A stretch of DNA of 64,000 bases from DAIOEK01 sp963708715 (GTDB taxonomy: Bacteria; Chloroflexota; Anaerolineae; Anaerolineales; Anaerolineaceae). Positions 36,935-45,191 of this stretch are shown here, in pieces (the first letter of the stretch is position 1; every line of letters starts with the position of its first letter). The position numbers were made by a program, and so were the translations under genes. Location of the stretch: positions 1 to 64,000 of the forward strand of contig CAVPSU010000002.1 of assembly GCA_963708715.1 (NCBI GenBank). The letters are read 5' to 3'. The notes under the pieces were generated by a model. The model ran no database searches. It saw only the letters and a program-made list of their open reading frames with translations, and was not told the DNA's origin.

Positions 36935-36949
36935 ATATTTTTCCTTTAC

Positions 36950-36986
36950 TATTCAATGTTTGAGTATTTATTATAATAGTATTATA
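36950..36986 (-). promoter_or_regulatory. modA promoter with the same 17-bp operator as padR-modB
   Basis: TATTCAA (36950-36956) and TTGAGTA (36960-36966) with a TGT spacer repeat both arms of the site at 7827-7843 exactly. Two TATAAT boxes on the minus strand lie just upstream (36975-36970 and 36986-36981). The operator therefore overlaps or directly follows the transcription start, fitting repression. The remaining 200 bases up to the divergent gene at 37185 show nothing clear. Confidence 0.6.
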
Positions 36987-37184
36987 ACACCCACCACTTT
37001 GGATAGCATTGAATAATTGTCGTTCCGTCAACGAAGAATGTCACTTCTTTACCATCATCATTCCTGTTTTTTCCAATCGCGTGAATCTTCAATAAATAAT
37101 TAGTGTATACTTTTATTTTGAACGCTTTAATATTCTCGGCGTGGAAATAAGCGCGCTTAATCCAATATTTTTCCGGAGGATCTA

Positions 37185-39296
37185 GTGAAAGAGGACCAAT
37201 TAAACAGCTTGATGAAACCAAAAAGCTTGGCCATCATTGGAGCATCCGCCAAGCCTGGTAAGATCGGATACACCGTAATTAAGAATCTCATCGACAGTGG
37301 TTATGAGGGAAAAGTATACCCCATCAACCCGGAAGCCGATGAGATCCTTGGTTTTAAAGTGTATAAATCTGTGTCAGAGGTTCCTGGTGAGATCGATGCA
37401 GCAGTCATCACAATCCCCGCTAAAGTAGTCCTCCCGGCAGTGGAAGAATGCGGGCAAAAAGGGGTAAAAGCTCTGATCATTATCACCTCCGGTTTCAGTG
37501 AAACTGGGAATAAAGACCTTGAAAAACAATTGGTCGACCTGGCTCACCAAAAAGGGATGTGTGTGCTGGGACCAAACATAGTTGGCACCCTATCCAACTC
37601 GGACAAGATGAATGCCTCTTTTGCGCCTTTCCTGCCATTAAATGGAAAAGCATCGTTGCTTACCCAGAGCGGTGCACTATTAATTGCCATTGATGCCGCA
37701 ACCTATACCCGCGGTGTGGGTTTCGATAAACTAATCTCTCTCGGAAACATGTCTGATGTCGATTTCGGCGATCTAATCGAATGGCTGGATAAAGATCCGA
37801 ATACCTCCTGCATTTGCCTATATATCGAAGGGATCAAAGATGGCCGCAAATTCATGGAAGCCTGCCAGAATGCGACAACACCAGTCATCGCGTTGAAAGC
37901 AGGCGTATCCGCTCACGGTGCCGCAGCTGCTGCATCACACACAGGGTCCCTCGCAGGTTCCGGCAAGGTGTATGACGCCGCCTTCATGCAGGCAGGGGTC
38001 GTCCGGGCAACCGACTTGAACAATCTATTCGATCGTACGCTTGTGCTTTCTCTTCAGCCACCTCTGAAAGGTGATAATTTACTTGTGATTACCAATGGCG
38101 GTGGTGTGGGCGTTTTGGCAACTGATGCCGCTGAACGCTTCGGTGTACCCCTCAAATTCGCCCCTGAAGATGTACAGACAGAATTAAAGAAGAACATGCC
38201 TGAATATGGCTCAGCTAAGAACCCGGTTGATCTTACGGGTATGGCTGGAAACGAATGGTATTATGCTTCCACCAAATTCGCATACGCTCACAAATGGACC
38301 GATGGTCTGGTTGTCTTGTATTGTGAGACTGCTCAAACCAATCCCCAACAGATCGCTGAATCAATCTACAGAGCTGTCACTGAAACCGGTATCACCCATA
38401 AACCTGTGACAGTATCCTTCGTTGGCGGCGAAAAATCGGATAATGCCATGCGTTGGTTGGTGGATAATGGTATCCCCTCCTATAACGCTCCCGATCTGGC
38501 GATGAATGCGATGGCAACGCTGCATGAGTTCGCTCATATGAAACAGATGATGAACCATACTCCGGTTGTCAGTGATCCTACCGGAAATAAAATTGCCCAT
38601 GACATCATTGCGAAAGCTCGCAAAGATGGCCGCGATGCTCTGACTGAAGTAGAGTCAAAAGAAGTCTTTACGGCATATGGATTACCCGTTGCTCCTACTT
38701 TCCTAGCCAAGAGTGAAGAAGATGCTGTCGTACTGGCAAAGAAAATTGGTTACCCGGTAGTTATGAAGATCGTCTCACCACAGATCTTGCACAAATCAGA
38801 CGCGGGTGGTGTAAAAGTAAATGTAAAGGATGAAGCTGCAGTACGGGAAACATATAAAACAATTCTAGCGAATGCAAAGAATTACAAGGCAGACGCCAAT
38901 ATCCATGGGATAGCCATTCAAGAGATGGCACCCTGGGGCACAGAAACTATCATTGGCTCTGTCAACGATGCTACGTTTGGTCCAACCATCATGTTCGGTT
39001 TGGGCGGTATTTTCGTTGAGGTTTTAAAAGATGTCACCTTCCGGGTAGCTCCAGTTTCCCCTGATCAGGCTGAAATTATGCTTGGGGAAATACGCGGCGC
39101 TCCCATTCTGGCTGGCGCTCGCGGGGAAGCTCCTCGAGACCGTAAAGTTCTTGCGACCATTCTCAGTAAATACGCCACCATGATCCATGATCTTTCAGAT
39201 GAGATCAGTGAAACGGACGCCAATCCTGTCCTGGTCTATGAAGAAGGTAAAGGCGTCAAGGTCGTCGATGCGCGCGTTATCCTCAAGGTGAAGTAA
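37185..39296 (+). CDS. ADP-forming acetate/acyl-CoA ligase, fused alpha-beta chain
   Basis: Converts acyl-CoA, ADP and phosphate to acid, CoA and ATP, typical of fermentative energy conservation. 703 residues. The N-terminal CoA-binding domain starts SLAIIGASAKPGKIGYTVI. The phosphohistidine is in ASHTGSLAGSGKVYDAAF near residue 250. The C-terminal ATP-grasp (beta) part begins near 490 and includes GYPVVMKIVSPQILHKSDAG and GLGGIFVEVLKDV. The start is GTG 37185, with GGAGG 7 bases upstream. Substrate range (acetyl, propionyl, aryl) cannot be told. Confidence 0.92.
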   Translation: MKEDQLNSLMKPKSLAIIGASAKPGKIGYTVIKNLIDSGYEGKVYPINPEADEILGFKVYKSVSEVPGEIDAAVITIPAKVVLPAVEECGQKGVKALIIITSGFSETGNKDLEKQLVDLAHQKGMCVLGPNIVGTLSNSDKMNASFAPFLPLNGKASLLTQSGALLIAIDAATYTRGVGFDKLISLGNMSDVDFGDLIEWLDKDPNTSCICLYIEGIKDGRKFMEACQNATTPVIALKAGVSAHGAAAAASHTGSLAGSGKVYDAAFMQAGVVRATDLNNLFDRTLVLSLQPPLKGDNLLVITNGGGVGVLATDAAERFGVPLKFAPEDVQTELKKNMPEYGSAKNPVDLTGMAGNEWYYASTKFAYAHKWTDGLVVLYCETAQTNPQQIAESIYRAVTETGITHKPVTVSFVGGEKSDNAMRWLVDNGIPSYNAPDLAMNAMATLHEFAHMKQMMNHTPVVSDPTGNKIAHDIIAKARKDGRDALTEVESKEVFTAYGLPVAPTFLAKSEEDAVVLAKKIGYPVVMKIVSPQILHKSDAGGVKVNVKDEAAVRETYKTILANAKNYKADANIHGIAIQEMAPWGTETIIGSVNDATFGPTIMFGLGGIFVEVLKDVTFRVAPVSPDQAEIMLGEIRGAPILAGARGEAPRDRKVLATILSKYATMIHDLSDEISETDANPVLVYEEGKGVKVVDARVILKVK

Positions 39297-39315
39297 TCGG
39301 TCTTCGATTTGCCAA

Positions 39316-39346
39316 TCCCGGATCTATGGATCCGGGACTTTTTATT
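39316..39346 (+). terminator. Rho-independent terminator after the acyl-CoA ligase
   Basis: Stem TCCCGGATC (39316-39324) with GATCCGGGA (39329-39337), loop TATG, followed by CTTTTTATTT. Confidence 0.85.
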
Positions 39347-39417
39347 TGCGTTTGACAAAGTATTTCCGGACAGTGTTTTCTATCCAGAAAATCTGTATAA
39401 TTATGTAAGAGATTATC

Positions 39418-39678
39418 ATGGAAGAAAAAATAATATCCATCTATCAGGTTCACGGCAAGTTGGAAGCGGAGCTCATTAAAACCTATTTGGAAGCGCACGG
39501 GATTCCCACCGGACTGGCGCAGGAGAGTGCCGGAATTACTTACGGTCTGACCTTTGGCTCCCTGGGTAAAGTGGATATCCTTGTTGCGGAGAAATTTGAA
39601 CAAGCCGCCAGAGACCTTCTTGACGAATATGAAAATGGGACCAATGTTCCAGCTGATGACCAAACCCCGGACAAGTGA
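39418..39678 (+). CDS. DUF2007 domain protein
   Basis: An 86-residue protein of the DUF2007 family (putative signal-transducing protein). The family start IISIYQVHGKLEAELIKTYLEAHGIPT and the end VDILVAEKFEQAARDLLDEY are clear. It has no membrane segment. It lies 9 bases before the PH-domain gene, so the two are probably co-transcribed. A TATAAT at 39396-39401 may be the -10 box, although no -35 box is at the right distance. Molecular function unknown. Confidence 0.8.
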   Translation: MEEKIISIYQVHGKLEAELIKTYLEAHGIPTGLAQESAGITYGLTFGSLGKVDILVAEKFEQAARDLLDEYENGTNVPADDQTPDK

Positions 39679-39687
39679 GGCGAAATA

Positions 39688-40326
39688 ATGACTGATTCAT
39701 ATACAAATTCGTTACTAGGTCAGGAAGAACACATCATTTTAGTATCCAGGCAACATTGGCTGGTTCTTTTCTCCATGATCCTGCCCGAATTGGCTATTTT
39801 GGCCTTATTAATTGCCGGTATTTCCATTTCCCTGATCTCATTCCAGCTTGAGTGGATATGGTACATGTTTATTTTGCTTATACTACCTGTGTTGTCCATC
39901 CTAAGGGATTGGCTAATCTGGTGGAATAAGCAATATATCATCACGAATCGCAGGGTGATTAAAATTGCCGGGATCATCAACAAGGATGTGACCGATTCAT
40001 CCCTTGAAAAGGTGAATGATGTCAAACTGGTTCAATCTTTCTGGGGTAGATTATTGAATTATGGTAATGTCCACATTATGACAGCGAGCGAATTAGGAAT
40101 AAACCTTTTCAGTCAGATCGCTGATCCGATCAAGTTCAAAACGAGCATGTTGGATGCCAAAGAAAAAGAAGAATCTGAAATTGGAGATGCCATTAAATCT
40201 GGAATGAAGTCCAGCTCTGCCCCAGATATTATTCTAAAATTAGGCGATTTACGGGATAAAGGATTGATCAGTGAAGATGAGTTTCAACAAAAGAAAAACG
40301 AAATCCTGTTAAAAATAACCCCATAG
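39688..40326 (+). CDS. Membrane protein with bacterial PH (YdbS-like) and SHOCT domains
   Basis: 212 residues. Two membrane helices near residues 28-72 are followed by a bPH2-type domain beginning KQYIITNRRVIKIAGIINKD and including SLEKVNDVKLVQSFWGRLLNYG, which places it in the YdbS/YdbT group. The C-terminus carries a short SHOCT module (LGDLRDKGLISEDEFQQKKN). Such proteins are thought to act at the membrane in stress or secretion; the exact role is not known. Confidence 0.82.
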   Translation: MTDSYTNSLLGQEEHIILVSRQHWLVLFSMILPELAILALLIAGISISLISFQLEWIWYMFILLILPVLSILRDWLIWWNKQYIITNRRVIKIAGIINKDVTDSSLEKVNDVKLVQSFWGRLLNYGNVHIMTASELGINLFSQIADPIKFKTSMLDAKEKEESEIGDAIKSGMKSSSAPDIILKLGDLRDKGLISEDEFQQKKNEILLKITP

Positions 40327-40333
40327 TTAAAAG

Positions 40334-40358
40334 CTGCCGGTTTCCCCGGCAGTTTTTT
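40334..40358 (+). terminator. Rho-independent terminator after the PH-domain gene
   Basis: Stem CTGCCGG (40334-40340) with CCGGCAG (40346-40352), loop TTTCC, then T6. Confidence 0.88.
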
Positions 40359-40487
40359 ATAGCGTATCAGCGAACAAGATATTCACATATTCTCAAAACC
40401 AATTATTCGCTCAAATTGCTGGAGAAGGCGAGCAGATTTTTGGATTCTATTCAGTCAAATGCTTCAGGGGTAGTCTGTAAAAAGATA

Positions 40488-41066
40488 TCACTTTTTCTTA
40501 TAAATAGGCACTCTCGCCGGAAAAACACCCTTTTCCAAAGATCGGACATCTTCCATGGTGATAAACGCCTTGGGTTGAATGTTTCGAATGATCTCCAAGG
40601 CGGTCTGAGCCTCTTTTCTGGGCACGACCGTAAAAATCAGATGGACTTGACCCAATGAACCCTCACCCGGAATTTTGGTCACACCAAAACCAGACTGGCG
40701 GAGAGATGAAGCTACTTCTTCCCCACCCTCTTGAATAATTGTCCTGATCATGACATTACCGATCGCCAATTTATCTTCGATGAACATCCCGATATAATTT
40801 CCAACCGCAAAACCAGCCGCATATCCAATGTATGATGTGGGGCTTTGGAGATGTTGCACTAATTGTCCTACCGCAACAATCCATATAAACACCTCGACAA
40901 ATCCCAACACTGGGGCGATCTTGCGTTGCCCACGATTTACGAGAATGATACGGATTGTACCCAAAGTTACATCACAGATCCGGGCAAGAAATATAATGAT
41001 CGGTAATATTACCCAAGCATAATAATCTATCGGACCTCCAACGAGGGTATCCAGAAATGTTTGCAT
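40488..41066 (-). CDS. DUF2179/DUF5698 (UPF0316) membrane protein
   Basis: 192 residues. Three N-terminal membrane helices (WVILPIIIFLARICDVTLGT and following) carry the UPF0316 pattern DVTLGTIRIILVNRGQRKIA. The C-terminal soluble DUF2179 domain has GGEEVASSLRQSGFGVTKIPGEG. Its start codon overlaps the stop of the ATP-grasp ligase, so it is the last gene of the operon 44849-40488. It may be a transporter or sensor for that pathway; function is not established. Confidence 0.85.
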   Translation of the reverse strand: MQTFLDTLVGGPIDYYAWVILPIIIFLARICDVTLGTIRIILVNRGQRKIAPVLGFVEVFIWIVAVGQLVQHLQSPTSYIGYAAGFAVGNYIGMFIEDKLAIGNVMIRTIIQEGGEEVASSLRQSGFGVTKIPGEGSLGQVHLIFTVVPRKEAQTALEIIRNIQPKAFITMEDVRSLEKGVFPARVPIYKKK

Positions 41067-42091
41067 CAGTCCTCCAGGCTACCTAAATTTCCCAGTATAT
41101 GTTCCTTCAAGGGAAAAACAGAGGTTTGCCATCTTGATTGTGATGATTTCAATATACTGCGGATATATTCCAGTCTGTCGAGACCGGCGGACTTCGCACA
41201 AGTATCAAACCAGAGGTCGGGTAGCATTGGTTGCCCGTTGATCTCAATAGCATAGAACTCGCCGTATGAATAAAGCACATCCAAACGAGCATAGTCAGAC
41301 ACACCTGCCACTTCGACCGCCTGGCGAGCAAAATTCTTGATCTGTGTGTTCATATTTTCCTCGTCCACTGGAATTGCCCGGGTGTGGTGTTGATCTTTAT
41401 CGGCGGTGGTAATTATTCTTTTTCCACTTTTTGAATCGAGGATGATCTCGGCGGGCATATATAACCTGGTTGGACCATTGCCAATTATAGCTACCGTATA
41501 TTCGTGGAGATCGGGATCATCCCCAAGATAATGCTCGATCAATAAAGACTTGAATTTGGGTAACGCACTGGCAATGTACGAGATCGCTGATTTATCATCA
41601 GCGACGATCGATTCTTGTGAGAGACCACGGCTATTCCCTTCCTCGCTTGGTTTGATGATCGCCGGATATTTATTCCAACGAACATCCGGAAGAAAATCAT
41701 CCGCTCGATGGACCACACACCAATCGGGGGTACTCACTCCGTTTTCTCTCCATTGCTGCTTAAGCTTATCTTTTGCCAACACCAATTGCAGAGTAAAGGG
41801 ATCAGAACCCACCCACGGCAAACCTATCTCATTCAGATATTGGTGACAATTGTGTATATCACCCCTGGTATCAACGATCCTGTAGACCGAACTCCAGGCA
41901 AGATCAGGTTGAAATTCAGTAATCACATCCTTCAATCCTGATGCTGAAGATCCCACCCAGATATGTGATTCACATCCTATCTGATCAAGGGATTGCGATA
42001 ATTGACGTATCCTTTCAGGCGGTTGATCTTGTTTCGCTTCCGCCGGAGGAGAAATAATCAATACTTTTCCAAAACCAGAACGATGATCCAT
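41066..42091 (-). CDS. ATP-grasp ligase related to D-alanine--D-alanine ligase
   Basis: A 341-residue carboxylate-amine ligase. The N-terminal domain resembles Ddl (ESHIWVGSSASGLKDVITEF, then LNEIGLPWVGSDPFTLQLVLAKDKLKQQ). The ATP-grasp core has YPAIIKPSEEGNSRGLSQES, SLLIEHYLGDDPDLHEYTVA and metal ligands in DVLYSYGEFYAIEINGQPML. It is probably not a housekeeping Ddl: the usual P-loop and C-terminal signature are modified and it sits between an opine dehydrogenase and a DUF2179 gene. It most likely joins two amino acids or an amino acid to an opine. Confidence 0.8.
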   Translation of the reverse strand: MDHRSGFGKVLIISPPAEAKQDQPPERIRQLSQSLDQIGCESHIWVGSSASGLKDVITEFQPDLAWSSVYRIVDTRGDIHNCHQYLNEIGLPWVGSDPFTLQLVLAKDKLKQQWRENGVSTPDWCVVHRADDFLPDVRWNKYPAIIKPSEEGNSRGLSQESIVADDKSAISYIASALPKFKSLLIEHYLGDDPDLHEYTVAIIGNGPTRLYMPAEIILDSKSGKRIITTADKDQHHTRAIPVDEENMNTQIKNFARQAVEVAGVSDYARLDVLYSYGEFYAIEINGQPMLPDLWFDTCAKSAGLDRLEYIRSILKSSQSRWQTSVFPLKEHILGNLGSLED

Positions 42092-43203
42092 TAGACCTCA
42101 GCGAAGACACCAGTAGTGACGTAATTCGTTAATTCACCCACACTTAGATTATTGATTCCAAGTTTTTCGAGTGTCCTTCCCCTGCGCCAATAATCAGTTC
42201 TATGAATGATACAGGCTAAGCGAATTATTGAATCCATTCCCCGAACACTCACTCCATAACGAGCTCCAAGAGCGGCAATCGGCACCAGGCTCATCGGGAC
42301 ATCTTCGAATATATAACGATGATTCAATGTAGCCGGTGCTTTGATACCATAATAACCAGGCTGATTATGGATTGCTTCGTGTAAGTCTTCCCCATCAGCA
42401 TTGTATGCCATTTTCAGCCATTCCAGAGACGTCCGCCCGCGGATTCCCAGCGAGGCAGCGACAGTTACCCTTTCGCGGTCCAGCACCTCGAGGACGCGGG
42501 CAACCGCAGGTGTTACTCCATCGATATAAAATTCGAAGTCACCGTGGGTGGATTCAATCCGACCGGCATTGAGAAGAGTCAAGGTTGGATGAAAAATTGC
42601 GCCCATATTATTCAACCCGGTCTGCAAGACATTCCCACCATCGATATATTGTGGATACGCTTCATGAATCATATCCAGGACCAATCGCGTTCGGGTGGAT
42701 GGAAGGGCTGCCAGCGGGACGGCTTCCTTTGTGCGGAAGATCCGAGCCTGAGCAGGACCATCTGACCGGGAAGCATAGATAAATGTTTCCGCTTCTGAAA
42801 CTATCACATCAGCGGTGCAGTGCTCATCAGCCAGAACCTTTTTGAATTCGATTGCACCGCACGTCCGACCCGGGTGGAGCACAATGACCTGACCATCTTT
42901 GAGATAGGGAGCACATGTTTTCGCAATATCTGAATGGGCAGAAGAAGGAACGACCACCATGATCATCTGCACACCTTCCAGAGCTTCTTCGATGTTGGAT
43001 GTCACCACGTTGAGTTTTCCGAATCCTCTGGCGCCTGATTCCTGGCTTTCGAGATCAATCCCACCCAATTCCTTTATGAAGGAAATATGATCGGATGTTC
43101 GATTGTACAGATTGGTCTTAAAGCCCATCAGACCAAGATGAGCAGCCATTGCTTTTCCACCATGTCCAGCTCCGATAACGAGGAATTTCAATTTTGTTGT
43201 CAT
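42091..43203 (-). CDS. NAD(P)-dependent octopine/nopaline-type dehydrogenase
   Basis: 370 residues. The N-terminal Rossmann fold has LVIGAGHGGKAMAAHLGLMG and the NADP-binding loop LYNRTSDHI. The C-terminal opine dehydrogenase domain contains LQTGLNNMGAIFHPTLTLLN, with the conserved NNxxxxxHP including the catalytic His. These enzymes reductively join an amino acid to a keto acid. The stop overlaps the next gene's ATG and the start is 2 bases after the B12-protein stop, so the operon is tightly coupled. Substrates unknown. Confidence 0.88.
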   Translation of the reverse strand: MTTKLKFLVIGAGHGGKAMAAHLGLMGFKTNLYNRTSDHISFIKELGGIDLESQESGARGFGKLNVVTSNIEEALEGVQMIMVVVPSSAHSDIAKTCAPYLKDGQVIVLHPGRTCGAIEFKKVLADEHCTADVIVSEAETFIYASRSDGPAQARIFRTKEAVPLAALPSTRTRLVLDMIHEAYPQYIDGGNVLQTGLNNMGAIFHPTLTLLNAGRIESTHGDFEFYIDGVTPAVARVLEVLDRERVTVAASLGIRGRTSLEWLKMAYNADGEDLHEAIHNQPGYYGIKAPATLNHRYIFEDVPMSLVPIAALGARYGVSVRGMDSIIRLACIIHRTDYWRRGRTLEKLGINNLSVGELTNYVTTGVFAEV

Positions 43204-43205
43204 TC

Positions 43206-44849
43206 TTACTCTCCTTGATTCATAATCCGGTCGATGCGAACCTTCTCAGTCAAAGGCTTGCCATCTTGATCCACAGAAACGCTCGCACCACGAATGATAC
43301 TTGTTCGATCTTTGCCTGGTGCAAATGGGTTACTACGAAGTTGTGGTGCGTCCATTATTCCCAAGTGAACCGCTTTATCAAGAACAAATGGATCCGTCCA
43401 AGCGTCTTTGGTTGGGTCTTCTTCGAGGTGGCTAATCGCCTCGAGGGTAATTTTCGCTTCATGAACCAAATTCTCTGTCTGTTCCTGAACCAATGGATCA
43501 ACTAATAACGAGGGCGCTGACTCAATCGCATTGCGGATCGTTCGGGACGCAACAGTACATGAATGGACCACGTCCTCCGCCGTCGCCGCATGATCCGCTT
43601 CTGTATGACCAACTACATGGACGATATCGGGTTGAAGAGCCATCTGACTGAAGATTGTCGATGAGAGGTGACCTATTGCTTCGTATTCCTGGAGGGGATA
43701 GCTCAATAGACCTGTCCGGGTTTGCTTCCAAATCTTAAAATGAGTATTTTGGAGTGGCAGGATCATTCTCAAAATGGCTGACATCTTAGCCAGATCCATG
43801 GCTATTGACAGGTTTGGTGGACTGTTAAACATGAACTGGGAAATATAGTCTTTCACACCGAACATTTTGGCATTGTAGGCGGCCAGAAATCCACTGACGA
43901 CATAAATCACATCTGAAGCGTCTCGCATTCCCCAATGATGTGGTTCATTTAATTCGACCGGGACATTTCTCTCCCCGTACCAGCGCATTACTTCCTGGTG
44001 CTCTTTGATCGAACCCCGCAAATCCCATGGACCACGTCCATCCATTTGATTAAACCAAAAGAGGGGTATGGCACACCAGGCATTATGGATGGTTTCGATA
44101 TACATCTCGGCAAGTCGAATAAAATCAGCAGTCCCCGAGTATGTACGCATGAGCGGGTGATTACCCGTTCGCGAAGCCTCGAATAGTCGAACATAGTCCT
44201 CTGCCGAACGGACGGGAACACCACCAGCTCCACGCGATGATGGATCTTGTCTTTCAGGATGAAAGAAATTTTCCTGGGCGTCCTGGTCTACGCCGAGGGA
44301 GATCACATCGAGCACACCGGCGTCGGCGATCCAAGCCACACCATCAATAGTCTGCTCCAGGTCGGGTAAACCGAAGTGGTGCCTTATGAGAGGATATGGC
44401 CGTTTCCAGAGAATTCTCTCAATGGTGGATTGTGGAGGAATTTTTCGCTCCTTGCTCGCCCCTGTTTTGCCGCGCAAATAATCAAGCGCTACCTCAGGTG
44501 GTTCACCGCCCTCAAAGATCTTTTCGAAGATCCCCAGCGAAGCTGCCCTGGCAGCCATGGGTGGAGTGCCGCCAAACGCGAAGCGGACTCCTTTCTGATA
44601 AAGATCGTCCATTTCCTCGGCTAATTCACCCAGTAAAATCTCACCATTTTCGGGTGTCAACCGGTAAGAGACTGCCACCAGGTCGATCGGATTCTTTCTG
44701 GCTTCTTCTGCCAGTTTTTGGATGGAAACCGCTGGTCCCAGGTAAATGGTTTTCCATCCTTCTTGTTCAGCCAGGTGCATAAAGTTGTTCAAACCTGCCA
44801 CATGGACGCAATCGCCTATTGCTGCGGCGATCAATGTTTTTTGTGTCAA
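43206..44849 (-). CDS. Cobalamin-binding protein with mutase-like barrel, unknown substrate
   Basis: 547 residues. The N-terminal part is a B12-binding Rossmann domain: TLIAAAIGDCVHVAGLNNFM, GWKTIYLGPAVSIQKLAEEA, and FAFGGTPPMAARAASLGIF. The lower-ligand motif is CVHVAG instead of the usual DxHxxG. The rest looks like a TIM barrel of the glutamate-mutase/aminomutase type (MRTYSGTADFIRLAEMYIET, ELNEPHHWGMRDASDVIYVV). B12 domain first, barrel second is reversed from methylmalonyl-CoA mutase. I chose the TTG at 44849, as AGGAG lies 5 bases upstream; an upstream in-frame ATG at 44918 has no such site. Reaction unknown. Confidence 0.75.
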   Translation of the reverse strand: MTQKTLIAAAIGDCVHVAGLNNFMHLAEQEGWKTIYLGPAVSIQKLAEEARKNPIDLVAVSYRLTPENGEILLGELAEEMDDLYQKGVRFAFGGTPPMAARAASLGIFEKIFEGGEPPEVALDYLRGKTGASKERKIPPQSTIERILWKRPYPLIRHHFGLPDLEQTIDGVAWIADAGVLDVISLGVDQDAQENFFHPERQDPSSRGAGGVPVRSAEDYVRLFEASRTGNHPLMRTYSGTADFIRLAEMYIETIHNAWCAIPLFWFNQMDGRGPWDLRGSIKEHQEVMRWYGERNVPVELNEPHHWGMRDASDVIYVVSGFLAAYNAKMFGVKDYISQFMFNSPPNLSIAMDLAKMSAILRMILPLQNTHFKIWKQTRTGLLSYPLQEYEAIGHLSSTIFSQMALQPDIVHVVGHTEADHAATAEDVVHSCTVASRTIRNAIESAPSLLVDPLVQEQTENLVHEAKITLEAISHLEEDPTKDAWTDPFVLDKAVHLGIMDAPQLRSNPFAPGKDRTSIIRGASVSVDQDGKPLTEKVRIDRIMNQGE

Positions 44850-45191
44850 AGGATCTCCTTTCAATGGAGTTACTTCAGTATCATTTGCAGATTGCCGGTT
44901 ACCAGGTGCAAAATGCATTAGTAAGTCGGAATTGCACGAAATACCTTAAACAAATTTATAAACGGTTGAGGGGAATGATATCAGGAAGGAACCGTCTGGC
45001 ATTTTACCGGTGGATCGGGAATCCAGCGTAAATGGAACTTTGATTGGACCTTCATTAAGCTTCTCTTCTGATGGATTTTCATCATGTATAAAAAATTATA
45101 CCTGATTCTAGGTCGGGTTCAATTTGACTGAACACCTTCAATGGTTTAGAATTTTGACTCGGTTCTCTGTACTTGAGAAAATGGAGTTGCC
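44850..45191. other. Gene-free divergent region between the B12 operon and the ABC exporter
   Basis: 342 bases without a convincing gene. It holds the exporter promoter at 45124-45152 and a small palindrome GTATAA-AAAA-TTATAC at 45086-45101. I see no cobalamin riboswitch. Confidence 0.5.
45124..45152 (+). promoter_or_regulatory. Sigma-70-type promoter of the ABC exporter operon
   Basis: TTGACT (45124-45129) and TAGAAT (45147-45152) are separated by exactly 17 bases, 40 bases before the TTG start of the first ABC gene. Confidence 0.6.

Noticed and set aside
39283..39663. 126-codon antisense frame over the DUF2007 gene
   Set aside because: The plus-strand gene matches DUF2007 and has normal spacing to its partner; the antisense overlaps the terminator and has no recognisable features.
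44850..45191. Possible cobalamin riboswitch upstream of the B12-binding protein gene
   Set aside because: No B12-box-like core (GCCACTG) was seen on the minus strand of this region.
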